DNA from: Closterium sp. NIES-65
Taxonomy: Eukaryota > Streptophyta > Zygnematophyceae > Desmidiales > Closteriaceae
NCBI GenBank assembly: GCA_948144175.1
Contig: CANXME010000312.1
Coordinates: 48,499 to 112,498 of the forward strand
Reading direction: 5' to 3'
Length of the DNA: 64,000 nt
A program made the translations under genes and the position numbers. The notes under the pieces are model-generated. The model ran no database searches. It had not been told where the DNA came from and saw only the letters and a program-made list of their open reading frames with translations. Positions 33,301 to 43,200 of this stretch are shown one piece after another. Numbering within the stretch: the stretch's first letter is position 1; every line of letters begins with the position of its first letter.

Positions 33301-35636
33301 CTGGAGGTCCTGCCGCTGGAGGTGTTGGTGGCGCTGGTGCTGTCGCTGAGGGTGCTGGTGCTGTCCCTGCTGAGTCTGGAGCTGCCGCGCGGCCTCGGCC
33401 GTACTTCGTTCCGCTCCTACAGCAGGTTCTTGGTCTTTCTCCTTCGGTAGAGTGTCCACAGCCTGTCCAGTCGCAGTCACTGTTGGAGCCTTCCTCTCCT
33501 CTGCCTGCTCCCTCTCCTTACACTGGTCCTACTGGAGGTCTTGCTGAGCGTTGTGAGCCTGCGTCTCGTCCCGCGTCGCCTGTTCGTGCTGCTCGCGCTA
33601 GTGGTCGCGGTTCGCGTCAGCGTCCTCCTCCTGTCCCTGGCACGCACCGGATGTCTCTGCGTCCGTCCACTGCTCCTCTGCGTGCCCCTTTGCCTTCTCC
33701 TCCTGAGTCCTCTCTTCCTGCGCTTGCCGACCCTGAGTCGGACTCTCTTCGCGCTGCCAGTCCTACTGTCACGCGTCTGCTTGCTACTCTCGTCACTGAC
33801 CCCTCTTTTGAGTCCACTGCTGCGTCTGCTCTAGTCGCTGAGCTCGTTGACTTTGCTGCTCGCTGTCGTCTCGACTACGCTGCTGGTCTTGTTGCTGAGT
33901 CTGCGTCTGTCTGTCCTCCGTCCGTCGGGGGTGAGTGTGCTCTTGGCACGGACGTCCTAGAGGACAGACAGGAGGAGTTACAGTGTCTAGCGGCTGCTTC
34001 ACCTCATCTCGCGTCTGTACTGCTTGCCCCTGAGGGAGACCCGGATGCACTAGACATCCCGACTCCGCGTTCTTACGCGGAGGCCGTAGAGGGTCCCTAC
34101 TCCTCTCAGTGGCAGGCAGCTATGGATGCAGAGATGGCTTCCTGGAAGTCCACAGGCACCTACGTTGACGCAGTTCCCCCTCCTTGGGCGAACATCGTCA
34201 GTGGCATGTGGATCTTCCGGGTGAAGCGGCCGCCGGGCTCTCCACCTGTCTTCAAGGCGCGGTACGTTGCTCGTGGCTTCAGTCAGCGGCAGGGAGTTGA
34301 CTACTTTCAGACCTTCTCTCCCACCCCGAAGATGACCACTCTTCGGGTGCTGCTGCACATAGCCGCTCAGCGCGACTACGAGCTTCACTCTCTCGACTTC
34401 AGCACTGCGTTCCTGCAGGGTAGCCTGCACGAGGAGATCTGGCTGCGCCATCCACCTGGCTTCACTGGGACTTTCCCTCCTGGCACCCAGTGGAGCCTCC
34501 GACGGCCAGTCTACGGTCTCCGCCAGGCACCGCGTGAGTGGCACGACACACTGAGGACTACGCTTGCGGCTCTTGGGTTTGCTCCTTCTACTGCTGACCC
34601 GTCGCTGTTTCTGCGCACCGACACTTCACTGCCGCCGTTCTACATCCTCGTGTACGTCGACGACTTGGTCTTTGCCACAGCGGACACTGCTGGACTCGCC
34701 TACGTGAAGTCTGAACTGCTGAAGAGACACACGTGCACAGACCTGGGTGAACTGCGCAGCTACCTTGGCTTGCAGATCACTCGGGACAGAGCACGCTGCA
34801 CCATTACCTTGACTCAGTCACACATGGTGCAGCAGGTCCTTCAGCGCTTCGGCTTCACGTACTCCTCGCCTCAGGCCACTCCTCTGCCTACTCGCCACTC
34901 ACTCTCAGCTCTGCCTTCGGATGAGTCCGTAGAGTCGAGTGGTCCGTATGCAGAGCTTGTTGGCTGCCTCATGTACCTGATGACCTGCACACGACCTGAC
35001 CTTGCATACCCTCTGAGCATTCTTGCACGCTATGTTGCTCCTGGGAGACACAGACCAGAGCACATGGCTGCAGCGAAGAGGGTATTGCGCTACCTGTGCA
35101 GTACGTCGGGCATGGGGCTTGTGCTTGGAGGGCGGAGTCCAGTGGTCCTTACCGGCCACGCGGACGCTTCTTGGGCTGACGACCAGGCTACGTAGCGGTC
35201 GTCACAGGGCTACACCTTCAGCCTTGGTTCCGGCTCTGTCTCGTGGCGGTCTACTCGCTCGTCTTCGGTTCTCGGCTCCAGTTGTGAGGCTGAGATCTAC
35301 GCCGGGGCCATGGCTGCACAGGAGCTTCGCTGGCTCACCTACCTGCTGACTGACCTTGGAGAGCCGCCTCGTTCTCCTCCAGTGCTGTACGTAGACAACA
35401 AGGCCATGCTGGCCTTGTGTCGAGAGCAGCGCTTGGAGCACAGAACGAAGCACATTGCTCTCCGCTACTTCCTTGCTCGTGAGCTGCAGCAGCGTGGTCA
35501 GTTGCGACTTGCGTACGTGGCCTCTGAGGCCAACACTGCTGATGTGTTCACCAAGGCACTCGCGCCTTGTGACCATCAGCGCTTTTGCACCCAGCTGGGT
35601 CTTGTACCTGTCTTGCCTCACTTGCTCTCCTCTTGA
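30399..35636 (+). CDS. copia partial Gag, protease, integrase, RT, RNase H (element B)
   Basis: The first ATG of the frame is 30399. Gag retains only its C-terminal part: TPQQLREWYAG, again TPRQLREWYAQ, then CSYVIRTG...PCGTRSHTPSRC. Protease LDSGASRSFF is near 31065, the pre-integrase WHHRLGHPSL near 31530, and integrase has an intact catalytic set: MDVWGP, HSDRGGEF, NGIAERR (31735-32060). A GGAEP-rich linker contains two copies of SPQELREWFARRW 300 bp apart. RT has YVDDLVFA (34655), RNase H LTGHADASW (35155). TAG at 35193-35195 replaces Gln of QATQRSS; the same frame then goes on to TGA at 35634-35636. Apart from this one codon the frame is open for about 1745 codons. Confidence 0.92.
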
Positions 35637-35842
35637 CTTCACTTGTACTGTGACATATATATATACCTGCTCTTGCTTGTCTAGTTTTATATATATGTCT
35701 GTACTCCTGCATGTGAACTGGCCTCTGGCCCTGCTCTTGTGCTCGGACTGTGTGGTGACTTTGTGATCCACCCTGAGCTTGCTTTGCTTTGCTTGACTGG
35801 TCTTGTGACCCCTTGTTCTCCCCCACTTTGCCTATGGGGGTG

Positions 35843-35975
35843 TGTCAAACATTATATATGTTATGCTTGTGTAGGCTACAGTGGGTTAGCCTATAGGGGG
35901 TACACAATTCTAGGGTTTCCTACTTGTACTCATTTTCACTGCTAGTTCATTCATTCCTGTTCGCTTATTCTCACA
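35843..35975 (+). repeat. 3' LTR of copia element B
   Basis: Identical to the 5' LTR. Preceded by the polypurine tract CCTATGGGGGTG and a 206-bp 3' UTR shared with H, F, E, K and J. Confidence 0.95.
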
Positions 35976-35980
35976 GAAGC

Positions 35981-36845
35981 ACCACCAACACTCGGGCAAC
36001 AGCTGAATCCGACTCAACGTGAAGTCCACCGAAGCGCCAACCTCGTCACCAGCTTTTACTCCAACTCCGACGCATATCAGCGTTCACCCGGACACCGCGC
36101 CTCTGAAGAGATCTGGCACGCACGCGCAGGACATCCAAGCAACACGGTTTTGAATAACACGATAAGAGCAGGAGTCCTTGACAAAGACTCTCTACTTCTA
36201 CCCGATGGCAGAGAACTCCAGAAGGCACGAGGGACTTGTCTTATATGTCCCGAAGCTGACTTACCTCAGAGACCGTTTGCTTCACATCACAACCCGAGCG
36301 CTCCAGCGTACGCACCACTCGAAAAAGTCTACAGCGACATCCTCTACAATCGCGAACCAGGACAAGTCAACTACAACTACACCATCACCTTCATCGACGC
36401 CGCCACTCGATACGTTTGGCATCGCAACCTACCCAGCCGCGACATGGCGCTCGCAGCATTCGCCGCCTGGCTACCGATAGCAGAGAGAGAGTCTGGAACA
36501 CAACTGAAAAATTTACAGTCAGACGGAGGTGGCGAGTACACCTCTCAGCGCTTCAAGCAGTTCTTGGCGGAAAGGGGGATCAAGCAACTCCTCTCCCTTC
36601 CCTACGCACATCAGCAGCAAGGTGTTGCAGAACGACTGAACAGGACCCTGCAGAACAGCATGCGCAAACTGTTACGTGGCATGCGGCTACCCAACCACCA
36701 GTGGCCAGCAGCAATGGACCACGCTGTCATGCTGCACAACTTGTTGTCGTCGTCGTCACTCCCGAACAACGCATCACCGCATCTGCTGTGGACAGGGAAG
36801 CAGGGCAGCACGAAAATGTTACGAGTTTTCGGGTGCATGGTATAG
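35981..36845 (+). CDS. copia integrase (element C)
   Basis: Continues C's frame after B. The pre-integrase zinc region reads EIWHARAGHPSNTVLNN with CLICPEAD. The core has VYSDILYNREPG (first Asp), LQSDGGGEYTSQ (second) and QQGVAERLNRT (Glu), so the catalytic set looks intact. It ends RVFGCMV with TAG at 36843-36845, where copia integrases usually have Gln (CMAQ). The frame then continues with YRPPEARAG and QWGLHLGI, normal integrase sequence. Element I has the same TAG, so it may be tolerated, read through or inherited. Confidence 0.9.
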
Positions 36846-39023
36846 TACAGACCCCCAGAAGCACGAGCGGGAAGATTTTCGCAACGGGCACAGTGGGGAC
36901 TACACCTCGGCATCGAGAAAAATTACAACGCATGGAGAATCTTCGACGTCCACACAAAGGAAACAGTAGCAGCACGTGACGTGATCTTCTACGAAAGACT
37001 CACCCTTCAGACGTACCTCGCCAACTTGCACGAGAATCGGGACCTCACCAGTGGTTTTCGTGGTGACCGAGCCTTCGCGTCAGCAGCGGACGAAGCAGAC
37101 TGGGATGAACAGAACGTCGACAACGCCTCGGAAGAAGCCGGACCTCTCCCATACTGCTCCGTCGACGTGCCCATGGATGAGGATAATCCTCGCGACAGTA
37201 ACAACGCCGAAATCTTCTACCGTTTTGCCGACGATGGTTACGTAACACCTGTGACAGCCAACACCAACGAAGCAGAAAGGGTAGGGCCAAATTTCATGCC
37301 CGACCCAGAAACGGGAGACGAAGCATCTTATCCCGAGGATCCAGAACTCCCTCGATACTCACAGACTGGGCTGCAAATCCTTGGTCTCGTCACCGCAGTC
37401 CATGGCGCCGGCATTCCTAAGGAGCCTGCGACGGTTCAGCAGGCTGTGGGGGGGGAACACAGGGAGAAATGGCGTGAAGCTATGGACAAAGAGCGGAAGG
37501 CACTGGAGGAGCGCAACACCTGGAAAATTGTTCCCATCGGCGTAACTCAAAATAAAAACATTCTTACCGGGAAATGGGTCTTCCGTGTGAAGACGAAAGC
37601 TGATGGCACCATCGACAAATTCAAAGCCCGCTGGGTCGTACGTGGCTTCGACCAGGAGCACGGAAGAGATTACACCGAAACCTTCGCTCCGGTCAGTCGC
37701 CACACCTCACTCCGAATTCTCATCGCCGTCGCCGCCATGAAGAAAAAGAAATTGCGACAAATCGACGTTGCGAACGCATTTCTCTACGCACCTGTGGATG
37801 CAGAAATCTTCGTCGAACTCCCGCACGGCTCCCACGGCGAACCCAACCGAGTGTGTCAACTACTCAAATCACTCTATGGGATCAAGCAGGCACCGCGACT
37901 GTGGCAGCAGTACCTACACGCCCGCCTCATCCGCATCGGCTTCAAACAACTCCCGCATGACCAGGGCATGTATCGCCTCACAAAAGGAGGCGATTACGTC
38001 CTACTAATCGTCTATGTGGACGATCTCCTCTACATCGGGTCAACCGACGACATCGCCACGTGGTTCGAAGGGGAGCTCCAGAAAGACCTCACGCTCACGG
38101 TCTCTTCTACGGTTACGCAATACCTCGGGCTCAACATCCGTGAGGAAGAAAACGCAATCTACCTAAGCGCCGAGAAGTACGCCGACACTATCGCGAAACG
38201 CTTTCGTCTCACACCAAGCGCCATCTCCACGCCTTACCGCTACACGTCAGGAACCGAAAAGGGGCAATCTACTCTACTTAAACCCGCCGGCATACGCGAC
38301 TATCAGAAGAAGCTTGGATGCCTTCTTTTCGCAGCAGTCACATGCCGTCCCAACCTATCCTACTCCGCGAGTCAGCTCGCTACCTATCTCAAGAGACCTG
38401 AAGCAGAGCATCTGGCGGAACTCGATCGTGCTCTCCACTACTTCGTCAGCACCGCGACGATCGGACTAACTTATCACAAAAACGTGACTACACCGACCAA
38501 ACTAATCGGCTACGTCGACGCCGATCACGCCGGCGACACCGACAACAGGCGCTCACGCACCAGCTATGTCTACCGCCTTGAGCCTATCGGTCCTATCTCC
38601 TGGCAGTCGAGCAAGCAGGAGTTAATCGCACTATCTTCAGCAGAAGCAGAATATATTGCACTCTGCTCAGCCACCAAGGAGGGACTTTACCTTCGCGAAC
38701 TACTGGAAGAAGCGAAGCTAGCCGAGTTACCCAGCTTCACCGTGTTCTGCGACAACCAGTCGGCAATTCGCATCGCCAACAAAAACGGCTTCGCAAACAG
38801 GACGAAACACATCGCCCTGCGCTATTTCTTCGTGAAGGACGAGATAGAAAAAGGGAAACTCGATCTGTCATACTGTCCAACATCCGAGATGGCAGCCGAT
38901 TACTTGACCAAGAAACTCGGAAAGCAGAAGTTCGAATACTGCATGATGCTGACTGGACAAGGCCACGTCACCAGCAGCGACACTCCAGAAGCGAAGGGGA
39001 GTGTTGGAAACAATAAGTCCTAA
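36846..39023 (+). CDS. copia RT and RNase H (element C)
   Basis: Same frame as the integrase, beyond the TAG. RT: EKWREAMDKERKALEERNTW, WVFRVKTKADGTIDKFKARW, FAPVSRHTSLR, VANAFLYA, YGIKQAPRLW and the catalytic IVYVDDLLY. RNase H: GYVDADHAGDTDNRRSRT, SSAEAEYIAL, FCDNQSAI, TKHIALRYFFV. It ends with TAA at 39021-39023, 20 bases into the 3' LTR. No other stop or shift was seen, so this copy could still make enzyme if the TAG is passed. Confidence 0.92.
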   Translation, partial: YRPPEARAGRFSQRAQWGLHLGIEKNYNAWRIFDVHTKETVAARDVIFYERLTLQTYLANLHENRDLTSGFRGDRAFASAADEADWDEQNVDNASEEAGPLPYCSVDVPMDEDNPRDSNNAEIFYRFADDGYVTPVTANTNEAERVGPNFMPDPETGDEASYPEDPELPRYSQTGLQILGLVTAVHGAGIPKEPATVQQAVGGEHREKWREAMDKERKALEERNTWKIVPIGVTQNKNILTGKWVFRVKTKADGTIDKFKARWVVRGFDQEHGRDYTETFAPVSRHTSLRILIAVAAMKKKKLRQIDVANAFLYAPVDAEIFVELPHGSHGEPNRVCQLLKSLYGIKQAPRLWQQYLHARLIRIGFKQLPHDQGMYRLTKGGDYVLLIVYVDDLLYIGSTDDIATWFEGELQKDLTLTVSSTVTQYLGLNIREEENAIYLSAEKYADTIAKRFRLTPSAISTPYRYTSGTEKGQSTLLKPAGIRDYQKKLGCLLFAAVTCRPNLSYSASQLATYLKRPEAEHLAELDRALHYFVSTATIGLTYHKNVTTPTKLIGYVDADHAGDTDNRRSRTSYVYRLEPIGPISWQSSKQELIALSSAEAEYIALCSATKEGLYLRELLEEAKLAELPSFTVFCDNQSAIRIANKNGFANRTKHIALRYFFVKDEIEKGKLDLSYCPTSEMAADYLTKKLGKQKFEYCMMLTGQGHVTSSDTPEAKGSVGNNKS

Positions 39024-39422
39024 GTGCGCTTCTGTCGTACCAAAACCCAAGGCACCAAGCGAAGCAGTCCCAATCGAAGCATCGAGTCAACCTCGGAGGT
39101 TACGAGAAAGTCAAAGGTCGCTGACCTTTGACTCGACAATTACAGCGCGACAGTTAAGGACACACAACTGACTCGTTACAGAGCAGTTGCCCGAGTCGCA
39201 CTATATCGAACCGCAACAGCAATACAGTTATCTATCTATCTATTCGTATTCCCTGTACTCTTATATAAATCCTTGTATTTGCTTGTTTAATTTAATCTAC
39301 TTTGCTCTCACACACCAGTGCAAGGTCGGTTCACAATCCTCATTAAATGCTTCCGCTATTACAAGTTTCTACCCAAGAGTTCTCCTCTGCAAAGATCCTA
39401 AGGGCTATTTCTCAGCCCAACA
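39002..39422 (+). repeat. 3' LTR of copia element C
   Basis: 421 bp, two differences from the 5' LTR (near the 3' end). The RNase H stop codon lies inside it. Confidence 0.93.
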
Positions 39423-39485
39423 AAGAGGACACATATGCAACTGATGTGTACAACAGTACCATAATGGCTGGCAACTACAACTGGC

Positions 39486-39519
39486 TGTCAAACTATATAG
39501 ACTTTTTGTAGGCTCTAGT
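39486..39519 (+). repeat. Partial short copia LTR (N), split by element E
   Basis: TGTCAAACTATATAG... matches the beginning of K's LTR (59341) and continues beyond E at 51497 with GGGTAGCCTAGCCTG, where homology to I's LTR takes over. It is the target into which E inserted. Whether it belonged to the same element as K is unproven: no matching target-site copies were seen. Confidence 0.5.
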
Positions 39520-39612
39520 TAAGGAATGGAAATGATACAAATATGCAACCCTAGGAATGTGTACCCCATATGGGCTACCCCACTATAGCCTACACAATAT
39601 TATAATTTGACA
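39520..39612 (-). repeat. 3' LTR of copia element E, lacking its outer 28 bp
   Basis: 93 bp matching 51399-51491 of the 5' LTR. The terminal 28 bp are missing, yet the target-site copy CTAGT abuts the shortened end. Confidence 0.85.
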
Positions 39613-39762
39613 CACCCCCATAGGCAAAGTGGGGGAGAACAAGGGGTCACAAGACCAGTCAGGCAAAGCAGACAAAGCTCAGGGTGGATCACAACGTCAC
39701 CACACAGTCCGAGCACAAGGTCAAGGCCACAAGGCCAGTTCCCATGCAGGAGTACACATATA

Positions 39763-39781
39763 CCGTCACCCCCCGGATATA
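39763..39781 (+). repeat. Left terminal inverted repeat of P
   Basis: 19 bp, perfect complement of 44311-44329; TA duplication at 39761-39762. Confidence 0.95.
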
Positions 39782-39975
39782 CCCCCATGGGGGGCTATAA
39801 TATAACATGTTTTTTTGAGGGGGTGGGCTTATAATATAGTAAATTTATAAGCGCCGGCGTTTACAATTTGTCAAAATTGAATTTTGTTTTTAAATATACC
39901 AAATCGAAGCATTCTCAAAGGCGGATTCACCTGGGTCGAGAACGTTCGAAACTGTGCATGCATTGCGCGTGAAAC

Positions 39976-40203
39976 GGCCAACAAGGCGTGGCTTCACGCC
40001 TTCCACGCCTTGTTGGCCAGGCCAGGTTCATCGAACGTGAACCTGGCCCATGCCAGTGCACACGTACCTCGCATCACAGCGGCCCAATCAGGGTTGCATG
40101 CGATCGTGGGCACGTCGTGGTTCAGCCACGGTGTGCCCATCAACAGCAAAATTCCCCGCCACCGAGGCAAGGAGCTGCCCAGCTCAGCTCCTCTGCGGGG
40201 AAT
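39976..40203. other. Four consecutive long hairpins upstream of the transposase gene of P
   Basis: 39976-40018: perfect 16-bp stem (GGCCAACAAGGCGTGG), 11-nt loop. 40020-40048: perfect 11-bp stem (GGCCAGGTTCA), 7-nt loop. 40107-40139: 7-bp stem TGGGCAC enclosing CGTGG/CCACG. 40151-40203: 9-bp stem ATTCCCCGC enclosing an 8-bp stem AGGAGCTG/CAGCTCCT. Nothing similar was seen elsewhere in the window. Confidence 0.85.
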
Positions 40204-40250
40204 CTTGACTGGGGCCACCCTTTTCCCGCAGAGGAGGCCGGGCCGCGAAA

Positions 40251-43200
40251 ATGAAGGGGTCTCGGGCGAGGGCTTCATACAACCCTCATTCTCGACTTTT
40301 GCCTTCAGTTTCTTTGTTCGTTTGGCCTGCCGTGGCCATGGCGGGCCTTCCACGCACGCATTTCTTGTTCCGCCGCCATCCTGCTGCCAGAGAAAACACC
40401 CGCTGAGACACCTGTGACTACTCTCAATGGCAGTCGCGCCCTGCGCCCGTCCCTCCCACTCCTCCAACTCCTCCTGCACCTCCCGCTCCCCCGGCGCCTC
40501 CGGTTCCTCCAGCTCCTCCGTCCCCTCCTGACCCGCCTGTGTTTGGTGCTCCACGTCAGGGGGTCTTGCAGCTTCTCCTCCCTCCTGGCTACTCGGCGTT
40601 TGATGCGTACCTGTCCGAGCCCGACCGCGCCGGTGGCGCATCGTCTTCCTCCGCACCGTCGCCACGCTGGGGAGCCCCGGCTGATTGCCCGTTGGACGAA
40701 TCCGCGACTGGTGCGGAGGATGACGTGGAGTTTTGGGCTGCCGACGGTCTTCCAGAGCACCTGCCTATTCCCACCTTCCCCCCCCCCAATAAGAAACGGC
40801 CCCACCCTTCTCGCGAGAATCGCGATGCCCGTCCTCCCTCCCCCAGGCACAAGCCTTCAAGTCACAAGCCTTCAAGTCACAAGCGGCACTCTTACACATC
40901 GCAGGAGAAACTGCAGTGGATTCTCAAGCTTGAGTCCGGGCACATGAGCGTGCGGCAGATGTCTCGCCAAACCGGCATCTCCCGAAGGTCACTCGCAGAA
41001 TGGAAGACCCGGAAGGCTGACCTGGAGGGCGCGCATGCTGCTCGCAAGCGTCTTCATGGGCGCGGAAGGAGCTCGTGGTATCGCGACATGGAAGCTGAAG
41101 TCTACAGGAGGTTTCTTGCCCACCGTAAAAAATGTCTCGCGGTCTCGATCGCTCGCCTACAGAAGTGGTCGCATGAGGTGATGAAAGAATTGCACCCACA
41201 GGTAAAGTGGTCCGGCTCGCAGCGGTGGACTGAGCGGTTTCGCCGCCGTTGGAATCTGACAACCCGAGCGAAGACCATGGTCGGCCAGAAGCTTGCTGCC
41301 AGTGAGTTTGTGGGAAATGGTTGCAGTTTAATGTGTACTGCTTTGTGTTGTTTGTCTCTTTCTGTTTCACGGTTGAATTTTAACGCGTCATTAATACTGT
41401 CTTCTCTCTTTCCCTCCCACCCGTACTCCCAGACTGCGAGACTGACGTCAGGAATTTCTGGAAGTTCGTGCGTCACACCCGCCGCCAATACAAGATTGAC
41501 CCGCAGTGGATAATAAACGCGGACCAGACACCACTGTGGCTCGAGATGCCTGCCGAACGCACAGTCGAGGAGGTGGGTCTGCGCTCTGTGCCTATCCGCA
41601 GCGGCGGCTATCAAAAGGAGCGAGTTACGGTGATGCTCTCCTGCACTGCCAGCGGTGAGAAGCTGAAGCCGTGGGTCTTCTTCAAACGGAAGACCCTACC
41701 TAAAGGGGATTTCCCTTCAGGTGAGCATTAACATGTCAGAATAATATATAACTCTATATATTGTTTTGTAACTGCCTGTAGTGTAGAATACTGTAGTCAT
41801 AGAAGTTTCTGTTTGGTGGTGCACCTTTCTTGTTTGTTCTTTCGTATTTGTACCCTCGCTCAATATTGAATCATCCTCTTTTGTCAAACTCTCTCGACCC
41901 CTTCCTCTCGTAACTCTCGTTCTACCCAACACCCTAGTACCTAAGTTTTAACTACTTCTGAGATGGTATCGAGCTAGATTTCGATCAATGGGCCCACCAA
42001 TTTTCGACCCTGTCATGGCGGCCCTCCCTCCCGACGACTTTCTACTGCGATCGGGCCGTCAGTGCGACCGTCGCGTGAAAATCCGCGACGGTTTTGATCG
42101 TCAGTGCGATCGACGGGGCGAAGGCGGCGCTCTGCTCGTCGCGCTGCCTCGTTGCCCCGTCGTTCGCGGCCACGCTGCCCCGACGTCGCCTCGACGCGCC
42201 TCCGTTTCGGCCCCCTATTCCGCTCGTCGCGCCCGAGCAGCTATCCCCGCCCACCCTCCCGCGGTCCCCACTGCATCTGTCGCACTTGCTGCTGCCGTGC
42301 GCGCTCCTACTGTGGGGGGAGGTCGTGGGAGTGGCGGACCATGGGGGAGGTGGTGTGTCGGGGCGACCGCTGTGGGCAGTCTGCAGCAGCTGCCGTCATC
42401 ATTTGTCGCCCCATACGCGACTGTCGCTATGGGGGGGAGGGTAAAGGGGTGGCGGGAGTGTACCCGCAGGAACCAACCGATGCCCTCCTCTCTCCTCTCT
42501 CTCCCTGCAGCGCCTGTCGCTGTGGGGGATGGGGGGGAGTGTGAGGGGTTGGAGAGAGAGATTTTGCAGCACCAACAGCCGTCCCCCCTCCTCTCTCTCA
42601 CTGCTGCGTTTGCAGCTGTGGGGGGGAGGGTGAGAGAGGGTGGCGGAAGACAGCCGGGTATCTGCTGCTGCCGCCCGCTGCTACTTTGGCACCTCCAGCT
42701 GTCGCCCCTGTCGCCACCTGCCATGTTTTCTGTTTTCTCCTGCTGGGGCCTGCAGGTGCTGCCGTCGAGCCGCTGCTGTCCTGCTGCCTGATGCAGCCAC
42801 AGAGCCTGCTCCTGAGGCGACCTGCCGCCTCCCACACCTGTTACTACTTCTTCCTTGGCTGAGGGTTGGCTACTGCTGTTTCTGCCACTTTTGCACCGGT
42901 TACCACTGCTTTTGCCTGCATCTGTTTCTTCCGCTGCACCTGTATGGTGTACCCCATTATGGGGGCGTTGACTGCAATTTCTTCCCTACAGGCACTTATG
43001 GGGGCGTGTCAGAATAATATATAACTCTATATATTGTTTTGTAACTGCCTGTAGTGTAGAATACTGTAGTCATAGAAGTTTCTGTTTGGTGGTGCACCTT
43101 TCTTGTTTGTTCTTTCGTATTTGTACCCTCGCTCAATATTGAATCATCCTCTTTTGTCAAACTCTCTCGACCCCTTCCTCTCGTAACTCTCGTTCTACCC

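Larger units (their letters stand above)
28937..35975 (+). mobile_element. Ty1/copia retrotransposon B, youngest copy, nested in C
   Basis: 7039 bp with two 133-bp LTRs that I read as identical (28937-29069, 35843-35975), flanked by GAAGC (28932-28936, 35976-35980). It has a primer site, a 1.3-kb GC-rich leader, one large frame (30399-35636, one TAG), a 3' UTR and a polypurine tract (TATGGGGGTG). It lacks the N-terminal capsid part of Gag. Identical LTRs mean a recent insertion, so proteins from other copies probably helped it move. Confidence 0.96.
26406..39422 (+). mobile_element. Ty1/copia retrotransposon C, complete, host of nested element B
   Basis: 421-bp LTRs (26406-26826, 39002-39422; TGTTGG...CCAACA) differ at two positions. 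Target-site duplication AAGAG at 26401-26405 and 39423-39427. Element B (28937-35975) interrupts pol. Removing B and one GAAGC copy (7044 bp, a multiple of three) gives a single 1700-codon frame from 26877 to 39023 with only one in-frame stop, a TAG at 36843. So C was close to functional when B landed. Confidence 0.95.

Noticed and set aside
26367..39473. Inverted pair TTGCCAGCCA / TGGCTGGCAA flanking element C as terminal repeats of another transposon
   Set aside because: Only 10 bp, no target duplication outside, and C's own LTRs and AAGAG explain the insertion.
39994..40665. 223-codon minus-strand frame in P
   Set aside because: Lies across the hairpins and antisense to the Pro-rich transposase N-terminus; no domain.
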